From a virus: a stretch of DNA of 64,000 nt. Below the pieces are notes generated by a model. The model worked only from the letters and a program-made list of their open reading frames with translations. It made no database searches and was not told where the DNA came from. The stretch covers positions 62,001 to 126,000 of IMG/VR virus record IMGVR_UViG_3300037010_001227; one strand, 5' to 3'. A program made the translations under genes and the position numbers. Every line of letters starts with the position of its first letter. Position 1 is the stretch's first letter. Positions 59,335 through 64,000 of this stretch are shown here, piece by piece.

Positions 59335-59412
59335 AAATACAATTAAGATTTTGGTATGGAAATTGGATGTAATAAATAAATAAATACAATTAAGATTTTG
59401 GTATGGAAATTG
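59335..59412 (+). repeat. 31-bp direct repeat pair
   Basis: The same 31 bases (containing TACAATTAAGATTTTGGTAT) occur at 59335-59365 and 59382-59412, separated by an AATA-rich spacer. A TTACTAAACT/AGTTTAGTAA hairpin and an ATCCGATAAT motif (59422) follow. Confidence 0.75.
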
Positions 59413-59553
59413 CTCGTGTTCATCCGATAATAAACACTCTACAATTTACTAAACTTGCTCATGAGTTTAGTAACTGTGATTATCGCCCATAAGCCAGAAA
59501 TTGCTATTAGTGATTCAGTTAGGGCACTGAATAAATCACTAACAATATACATA

Positions 59554-59563
59554 CCTATGGAGG
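59554..59563 (+). promoter_or_regulatory. CCTATGGAGG leader element, first of seven
   Basis: The 10-mer also occurs at 60331, 60509, 60911, 61175, 61328 and 61777, always 6-15 bases before a start codon. Often it is flanked to give ATCCT-ATGG-AGGAT, a hairpin hiding the ribosome site. Upstream of each is a hairpin of the CAGCACAT or AACACATC type. Confidence 0.8.
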
Positions 59564-59569
59564 TATCAT

Positions 59570-60265
59570 ATGTCACTTGAACAACCCATCGTAGAAAGAG
59601 TAAAGAAACTCTTGGCATTATCTAAATCTTCCAATCCTGCTGAAGCTGAATTGGCAATGATGAAAGCCAATGAACTGATTCAGAAGTGGAATATTAACAT
59701 TATCGAACACCTGGATGAAAAAACTAACAAATGGACATTCCAGGTTCATGATAACGATGGGAAGGATAGTATATTTTATGGTAATAGATTGCAGGAATGG
59801 GAACTATTTCTTATGATGAAATTAGCTACCTACTGTGATGGTAAAATTGTGCAGTACGGTTATTCAGATACAACGCGGTATTGTTTCGTTGGTCTGGAAA
59901 CTGATGCTCAATTGTGCAAGATGCTATTCTGGGATATTAATAATCGTATTCGTAGTATCTTTAACAAAATGAAGAAGGCAATGCAGCTAAAAGATCGAAA
60001 TGCTTTTAGTCTTGGTGTTGTTCTTTCTCTTTGTAATCGAATGATTGAAGCAAAAAAAGTAATGCTTCAAACCCAGATTACTGAACGTGGTCTTATTACT
60101 ATTGACCATAAGAATAATGAATTTGCTGAATACTATTCTAATCTATCTAAGGGTTTTGTTAATTCCAATCATCGATTCAATCAAGAACGAGATTGGGATT
60201 CGTTTAAGGTTGGTACGAAGGTTGGTAATGATATGGAAATGTCCGTTGTTAATCCTACTGTTTAG
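59570..60265 (+). CDS. DUF2786 protein, 231 aa
   Basis: Starts MSLEQPIVERVKKLLALSKS after CCTATGGAGGTATCAT. The first ~45 residues fit DUF2786 (VKKLLALSKSSNPAEAELAM). The rest is the companion domain with a central helix and CNRMIEAKKVMLQ. DUF2786 proteins are common in phages; their role is unknown. The first gene of the small-gene block. Confidence 0.85.
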   Translation: MSLEQPIVERVKKLLALSKSSNPAEAELAMMKANELIQKWNINIIEHLDEKTNKWTFQVHDNDGKDSIFYGNRLQEWELFLMMKLATYCDGKIVQYGYSDTTRYCFVGLETDAQLCKMLFWDINNRIRSIFNKMKKAMQLKDRNAFSLGVVLSLCNRMIEAKKVMLQTQITERGLITIDHKNNEFAEYYSNLSKGFVNSNHRFNQERDWDSFKVGTKVGNDMEMSVVNPTV

Positions 60266-60346
60266 TATTCTAGTCAGCACATTGTATTAGAATGTGCTGA
60301 ATAGTTTACTAATCCCGGTAAACTATATATCCTATGGAGGTATATC

Positions 60347-60424
60347 GTGAGTATTGAGATTTTGTTGGACGGTGAATGGGTTCTGTTGGTTTCGGAATCT
60401 GAACAAGAGTCACACCAGGGTTAA
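60347..60424 (+). CDS. tiny protein, 25 aa
   Basis: GTG start (MSIEILLDGEWVLLVSESEQ) six bases after CCTATGGAGG. It lies in its own hairpin-leader cassette, which supports a real gene despite its size. No family. Confidence 0.5.
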   Translation: MSIEILLDGEWVLLVSESEQESHQG

Positions 60425-60523
60425 ATCTGAAGCTAGTATTCTGGCTAACACATTCAGTTTAAATACTTGATGTGTTAGATAGTTTACTAATCACGGTAAA
60501 CTACACGTCCTATGGAGGACACG

Positions 60524-60853
60524 ATGTCAGCAAACCAGCAGGATATGTTCTACAGTATTCTCAGCGGTAGTGGATTTCTTACCACTACCCAAGCTGAAGA
60601 ATTGGCTGAAAAATGTGCCAATTCTGTTCAGCATTTCACGGATGACCAGGACCCGTTTCCTGTTCTTTACGAGGATAGGAATGTGGTTATCTATACCAAT
60701 GGGTCCAACGAAATCTTCATTAAGGAGAAGAACACACTCTCCGAAATGAGGATGAATTTCGACAACGGGATTCAGTTCACGGCCCAGGGTCACTACGTGG
60801 AACCATACTCCACCAATGGTTTAATTGGTTGGAGGGTGAAGAAGCGGAAGTAG
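60524..60853 (+). CDS. hypothetical protein, 109 aa
   Basis: Start at 60524 (MSANQQDMFYSILSGSGFLT); an upstream ATG belongs to the leader CCTATGGAGG. Alpha/beta, acidic first half; ends TAG TAG. No family recognised. Confidence 0.72.
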   Translation: MSANQQDMFYSILSGSGFLTTTQAEELAEKCANSVQHFTDDQDPFPVLYEDRNVVIYTNGSNEIFIKEKNTLSEMRMNFDNGIQFTAQGHYVEPYSTNGLIGWRVKKRK

Positions 60854-60928
60854 TAGTTCAGTCAACACATCATCTCAACTATTAAGATGATGTGTTGAAT
60901 CAACTACTATCCTATGGAGGATACCATA

Positions 60929-61120
60929 ATGTTTCTCTTAATTACCACTGTCTTTACCAAGAAACGAGTTATTAAACTTGTTGATAAAGTTGGTGAAAGC
61001 GGTAAAGAAACAAGTAATACATTGAAAGCATTTGGCTTTAAAGGGCCGGATGTGCATTCACTATTTGAAGGATATCCAGTAGAAGTAAGTAATAAGACAT
61101 TTTCATTACAGAAACAGTAG
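60929..61120 (+). CDS. hypothetical protein, 63 aa
   Basis: Start at 60929 (MFLLITTVFTKKRVIKLVDK) after the leader cassette. N-terminus hydrophobic, middle basic. Ends TAG TAG. No family recognised. Confidence 0.65.
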   Translation: MFLLITTVFTKKRVIKLVDKVGESGKETSNTLKAFGFKGPDVHSLFEGYPVEVSNKTFSLQKQ

Positions 61121-61192
61121 TAGCTCAGTCAACACATCCTCTTAATATAGATGATGTGTTGAATCAACTACTATCCTATGGAGGATATAACA

Positions 61193-61324
61193 ATGAGAAT
61201 ACAATTCATATGTGGTTGTGGAGTTCGCAACTACAATCTTGGAGATTGGCTCTGCCATTTTAAACAAAGTGGATTTTTGCGTGGAATGAGACACCTGTTA
61301 AAAACAAAGATTCAATTCAAGTAA
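61193..61324 (+). CDS. small Cys-containing protein, 43 aa
   Basis: Starts MRIQFICGCGVRNYNLGDWL after CCTATGGAGGATATAACA. CGC and a later Cys could bind metal, but only three Cys are seen. Basic C-terminus. No family recognised. Confidence 0.6.
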   Translation: MRIQFICGCGVRNYNLGDWLCHFKQSGFLRGMRHLLKTKIQFK

Positions 61325-61341
61325 TATCCTATGGAGGATAT

Positions 61342-61494
61342 ATGTTAACTCTTTATCTAATCAGAGATATATACGGAACGGTGTTAGCTGCATGGAAAAT
61401 GGCTCTAACTACAGAGTCTATTTCTCCGAGTAAAAGAATCAAGGCCGCCGACGATCAGCTGATTGAATATGCAAAACAAGAGTCATATCAGTAA
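61342..61494 (+). CDS. hypothetical protein, 50 aa
   Basis: Starts MLTLYLIRDIYGTVLAAWKM after CCTATGGAGGATAT. Helical with a charged C-terminus (AADDQLIEYAKQES). No family recognised. Confidence 0.6.
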   Translation: MLTLYLIRDIYGTVLAAWKMALTTESISPSKRIKAADDQLIEYAKQESYQ

Positions 61495-61540
61495 GTTAGT
61501 CAATAATTGTAACTCAAAGTTCTATATGAAAGGATAAGTC

Positions 61541-61690
61541 ATGAGTTTAGCTGACATTTGTTCTCAATGCTCAGATAGTCTTACTTGTTTAACAGCATAT
61601 ATAAAACCATGTGCTGTTTTATCACAAAACAACGCATCTCTGGAGACGTGTGATGACAATACAACGAATGTTCAGGATTTGGAACGTTAA
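61541..61690 (+). CDS. Cys-rich small protein, 49 aa
   Basis: Starts MSLADICSQCSDSLTCLTAY with AAAGGATAAGTC upstream. Six cysteines including CSQC suggest a metal or disulfide fold. No family recognised. Confidence 0.6.
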   Translation: MSLADICSQCSDSLTCLTAYIKPCAVLSQNNASLETCDDNTTNVQDLER

Positions 61691-61791
61691 TACTATTAAG
61701 GTTCCAGTTCATAGATTTCATAGATAGTCTTTCATCCTGGATATTCTAAATATATCCAGGCTAAAGGACTATTAATCCTATGGAGGGTTAA

Positions 61792-61833
61792 ATGTAGAAA
61801 GTAAAACTTCTTTGTTACAATAGATGTATCTGA
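61792..61833 (+). CDS. 13-codon frame with TAG as codon 2
   Basis: Behind a full leader (CCTATGGAGGGTTAA) the frame is ATG TAG AAA GTA AAA CTT, ending TGA. It is either a dead cassette or a test case for amber reading. Confidence 0.3.
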
Positions 61834-61853
61834 TTTTTGGTAGTATTATTAAT

Positions 61854-61939
61854 GGCCCTATGGTGAAATTGGTAGACACAAAGCACTCAAAATGCTTCGC
61901 TCACAAAGCGTTTCGGTTCGAATCCGAATAGGGCCACCA
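61854..61939 (+). tRNA. tRNA-Leu(CAA)
   Basis: Acceptor GGCCCTA/TAGGGCC with encoded ACCA, anticodon stem AAGCA/TGCTT with loop CTCAAAA (CAA, reads UUG), long variable arm, T loop TTCGAAT. Plus strand, unlike the array at 0-9.6 kb. Confidence 0.95.
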
Positions 61940-62061
61940 ATTCTATTTAAACAACCACTGTTAATGCTGGTATAAGAATAGTCTTATACTGGTGTGTTTG
62001 TTGATCCTTGTAGTGAGAGAGTGTGGGAACACAACAAGACAGTGGTTATTTAAATAGAATT
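61939..62061 (+). ncRNA. long imperfect inverted repeat, possible structured RNA
   Basis: A 23-base arm beginning at the CCA end of tRNA-Leu (61939-61961) matches the reverse complement of 62039-62061 at 22 of 23 bases. The ~77-base interior holds GTATAAG-AATAGT-CTTATAC and further pairs, so a multi-branched fold is likely. No gene is seen inside. It may be processed with the tRNA. Confidence 0.55.
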
Positions 62062-62180
62062 GCAGCATCTTCTATAAGATGTATGAATGCAAAACAATGT
62101 TAAACACTTTCTATAACTACGCCAGGAAAGTGTTAGGAAGTATATTTGGCGTAGATAAACAATCATTCTATAGGTGTTCT

Positions 62181-62363
62181 ATGAATTGCAGTAATTGTGG
62201 TTCTGAACTGATTTATAACGCTGGTTACGCATGGAATAGTAAGAAACTCTGTGAGGCTTGTTTTCACAATGAGTATTCGAGTGTGATTTCCCTTAAATTT
62301 AAAAGTAACCAGTGCCAGGATACATCCGACACGCTTGTACTGCAATCTGAGACTAGGAGATAA
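62181..62363 (+). CDS. zinc-finger-like protein, 60 aa
   Basis: Start at 62181 (MNCSNCGSELIYNAGYAWNS) with AGGTGTTCT upstream; a longer frame opens at 62079 without good site. CSNC near the N-terminus and CEACFH form a CxxC...CxxC knuckle. Basic C-terminus. Unknown function. Confidence 0.65.
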   Translation: MNCSNCGSELIYNAGYAWNSKKLCEACFHNEYSSVISLKFKSNQCQDTSDTLVLQSETRR

Positions 62364-62397
62364 CCTAGTGTGATTGGAAGTTTTGAAACGGAGAATT

Positions 62398-62487
62398 ATG
62401 CGAGCGACAATCACACATGCAGAGACTAACTGTAATCTGCGCTTGGTTGAAGTAAGAGTAAATGGGTTTCTACAGGAGAATAACTAA
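62398..62487 (+). CDS. tiny protein, 29 aa
   Basis: Starts MRATITHAETNCNLRLVEVR with GGAGAATT upstream; its stop overlaps the next start (TAATG), so it is coupled. No family. Confidence 0.55.
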   Translation: MRATITHAETNCNLRLVEVRVNGFLQENN

Positions 62488-62696
62488 TGCCAAGAGGAAA
62501 CGAAAAGTTTAAACCCGTCTTAAAGTTTGCACTGGTTGTTGATCCTGACGGGAAAGAACCAGATATTGAAGTTTTTGATACCCTTAAAGAACGCTGTGCG
62601 TATGTTAATGTATTGAGGTCAATTGATACTCCATATATATTGTTTCCATCTCCTGCTGTTAGTTTTGAGATGGCTAATTATGAAGAGTTAGCTTAG
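62487..62696 (+). CDS. hypothetical protein, 69 aa
   Basis: Starts MPRGNEKFKPVLKFALVVDP with GGAGAATAACTA upstream. Contains FALVVDPDGKEPD, a beta hairpin, then a helix. Ends TAG. A hairpin CATCCAGAT/ATCTGGATG follows at about 62705. No family recognised. Confidence 0.7.
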   Translation: MPRGNEKFKPVLKFALVVDPDGKEPDIEVFDTLKERCAYVNVLRSIDTPYILFPSPAVSFEMANYEELA

Positions 62697-62864
62697 TTCT
62701 TTAGCATCCAGATTCTTAATATCTGGATGATAAATAACTAACACAAAGAAGGTAAGCTAGTTAAATTAGCAAAAAGCAAAGAATAGAACCATCAACAGAA
62801 GTATTAGTTCTGAGATGGATTGGTTAGAGGATAATTACTACCCACCCACCATACGGAGGATAGA

Positions 62865-63221
62865 ATGCTCTATCTAGTAACAATTCCTATTCCTAATTCC
62901 TACGGGGATGGAGTTTTCGAGCAACCTTATTATTTCAGTGCTGACAAGTTTCCTTCTTGGGAGACAATCAAAACTGAAATTAAGAAGCTACATGAACGGG
63001 ATCTTAATTATCCTGAATATCGTGGTTGTCACGATCATGCACTATACACACTGAAAATGGCAGAAATGAAAAAGATTGAATTGCCGAGATTATGGGGCAA
63101 TCTCTGTCAATCTGCGGTTCCTTACGAACATGCGTGTGGTCATAGTTTTATTTCTGCAAGATCTATTCGACCTATTGTGGTCGAAGAACCTGTTGCAGAG
63201 ATGCAAATGTATTCTGTGTAA
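62865..63221 (+). CDS. hypothetical protein, 118 aa
   Basis: Starts MLYLVTIPIPNSYGDGVFEQ with ACGGAGGATAGA upstream. Several His/Cys (CHDHALYTLK, EHACGHSF) might bind metal. Acidic C-terminus. No family recognised. Confidence 0.72.
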   Translation: MLYLVTIPIPNSYGDGVFEQPYYFSADKFPSWETIKTEIKKLHERDLNYPEYRGCHDHALYTLKMAEMKKIELPRLWGNLCQSAVPYEHACGHSFISARSIRPIVVEEPVAEMQMYSV

Positions 63222-63318
63222 ACAGGATATTCCACATAGTAGTTGTGATAACAACTGATACAGATTATTCAGCACATTCTCTTAGGATGATGTGCTGTAT
63301 TAATTTGTAGGAGGATGT

Positions 63319-63465
63319 ATGGACGTTCTCGTTATCTACCGTATATTGACTGACTTTAGGCAACTACAATTAGACATTCTGGAGGTAGAAGTAACAGATG
63401 TTAAAGCTGAATTTAATGAAAGAAAAGAACAGTTAAAGAAACGGCATCCACAACAAGAAGAATAG
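63319..63465 (+). CDS. hypothetical protein, 48 aa
   Basis: Starts MDVLVIYRILTDFRQLQLDI with GTAGGAGGATGT upstream, after a CAGCACAT-type hairpin. Amphipathic helix with a charged tail (KEQLKKRHPQQEE). Ends TAG. No family. Confidence 0.65.
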   Translation: MDVLVIYRILTDFRQLQLDILEVEVTDVKAEFNERKEQLKKRHPQQEE

Positions 63466-63474
63466 GAGGCAGTT

Positions 63475-63738
63475 ATGAAACTGCATATCTATCAAATCGA
63501 CAAGAAAGAATACACCAGAGATTTAGTTGCACTTCTTACAGTATCCTTGAGGATCATGTTTAATGATTCTCTTGAACTGGAAGAAGTAACTAAGACTTGC
63601 ATTACCGCTACAATCAAACACCTTGGTTTTCAAGAAGAGGATGAGTATTATCTTACTGAGATGTTAAGCAATGTAACTGGAACTGATAACCTGACATTGA
63701 TCTTAACAGAACAGACTGAGGAACAACATGTGGCATAG
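63475..63738 (+). CDS. hypothetical protein, 87 aa
   Basis: Starts MKLHIYQIDKKEYTRDLVAL with AGGAGGCAGTT upstream. Helical, acidic C-terminus. Ends TAG and overlaps the next gene by 11 bases. No family. Confidence 0.72.
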   Translation: MKLHIYQIDKKEYTRDLVALLTVSLRIMFNDSLELEEVTKTCITATIKHLGFQEEDEYYLTEMLSNVTGTDNLTLILTEQTEEQHVA

Positions 63739-63859
63739 AAACCCAAATGTTTATAGAAAGGAACCTTATTGGTATTGTAATCCTACCTTTAGAGTATCCT
63801 TTCTACTCTCTACACTAAGCATATTAACGTTCTTTGGAATGTATTTATTACTGCGGTAA
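63728..63859 (+). CDS. small membrane protein, 43 aa
   Basis: ATG inside the end of the previous gene; MWHRNPNVYRKEPYWYCNPT is basic and aromatic, then a transmembrane helix (VSFLLSTLSILTFFGMYLLL). Possibly translationally coupled. Unknown function. Confidence 0.65.
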   Translation: MWHRNPNVYRKEPYWYCNPTFRVSFLLSTLSILTFFGMYLLLR

Positions 63860-63864
63860 CCAAT

Positions 63865-63941
63865 GGACCCTTAGCTCAGTTGGTTAGAGCATTTCCCTTT
63901 TAAGGAAGTGGTCATCGGTTCAAATCCGATAGGGTCCACCA
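63865..63941 (+). tRNA. tRNA-Lys(TTT), second copy
   Basis: Acceptor GGACCCT/AGGGTCC with encoded ACCA, D arm GCTC/GAGC, anticodon loop CTTTTAA (TTT) on TTCC/GGAA, T arm ATCGG-TTCAAAT-CCGAT. Different sequence from the Lys gene at 6466. Confidence 0.95.
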
Positions 63942-63964
63942 ACTCTTTCTTTCAGGAGGATGTT

Positions 63965-64000
63965 ATGAAACGTCTACTTGGACACGAAACACGAGAAACT
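63965..64000 (+). CDS. hypothetical protein (cut by window end)
   Basis: ATG after CAGGAGGATGTT; 12 visible codons read MKRLLGHETRET. Too short to classify; another of the small-gene block. Confidence 0.55.
   Translation, partial: MKRLLGHETRET

Noticed and set aside
62763-62880. Small gene starting with ATG at about 62816
   Set aside because: No ribosome site, and it overlaps the site and start of the gene at 62865.

Overview
The window looks like part of a very large, AT-rich, tailed (myovirus-type) phage genome that is distantly T4-like. Supporting this are homologues of T4 gp32 (ssDNA binding), UvsX/RecA, gp46/gp47, RNase H/FEN, gp25, gp53 and a gp5-like hub. It also carries a class II ribonucleotide reductase, a dUTPase, a DNA ligase, a GH19 endolysin and at least 16 tRNA genes. 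Shine-Dalgarno sites are good and endolysin and hub carry peptidoglycan enzymes, so a Gram-negative bacterial host is likely. The host itself cannot be read from the sequence.

Layout. (a) 1-9.6 kb, minus strand: a tRNA array interleaved with small genes (membrane protein, glycosyltransferase, PTH2-like protein, lytic transglycosylase) and decayed HNH endonuclease remnants, then uvsX-like and gp32-like recombination genes. (b) 9.9-10.1 kb: five perfect 37-bp tandem repeats at the divergence point. (c) 10.1-30.8 kb, plus strand: FEN-like nuclease and an apparently inactivated paralogue, primase, zinc proteins, a 1977-residue protein, a 711-residue protein, a PD-(D/E)XK nuclease and small coupled genes. 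(d) 30.9-40.7 kb: intein-bearing NrdJ, a Tad2-like anti-Thoeris protein, gp25, gp47, gp46, RusA-like nuclease and dUTPase. (e) 40.7-50.5 kb: mostly minus-strand virion genes (850-aa protein, hub with M23 and SLT domains, gp53), DNA ligase and endolysin. (f) 50.5-57.5 kb: an Ig-repeat fibre gene that breaks into frameshifted pectate-lyase-like sequence, then a decayed, gene-poor stretch. (g) 57.5-59.4 kb: poly-T tracts, three repeat families and one GC-rich gene. (h) 59.5-64 kb: many tiny plus-strand genes, each behind the same hairpin plus CCTATGGAGG leader, and two tRNAs.

How it fits together. The UvsX, gp32, gp46/47, FEN, primase, RusA and ligase genes form a recombination-dependent replication set. 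NrdJ and Dut supply nucleotides. The tRNAs support translation of an AT-rich genome, and one has a CTA (amber) anticodon. A recurring GTCCGATATR motif upstream of about 15 genes or operons on both strands is a candidate phage promoter. The hub, gp25 and gp53 belong to the baseplate; the lytic transglycosylase, hub and GH19 protein give entry and lysis functions.
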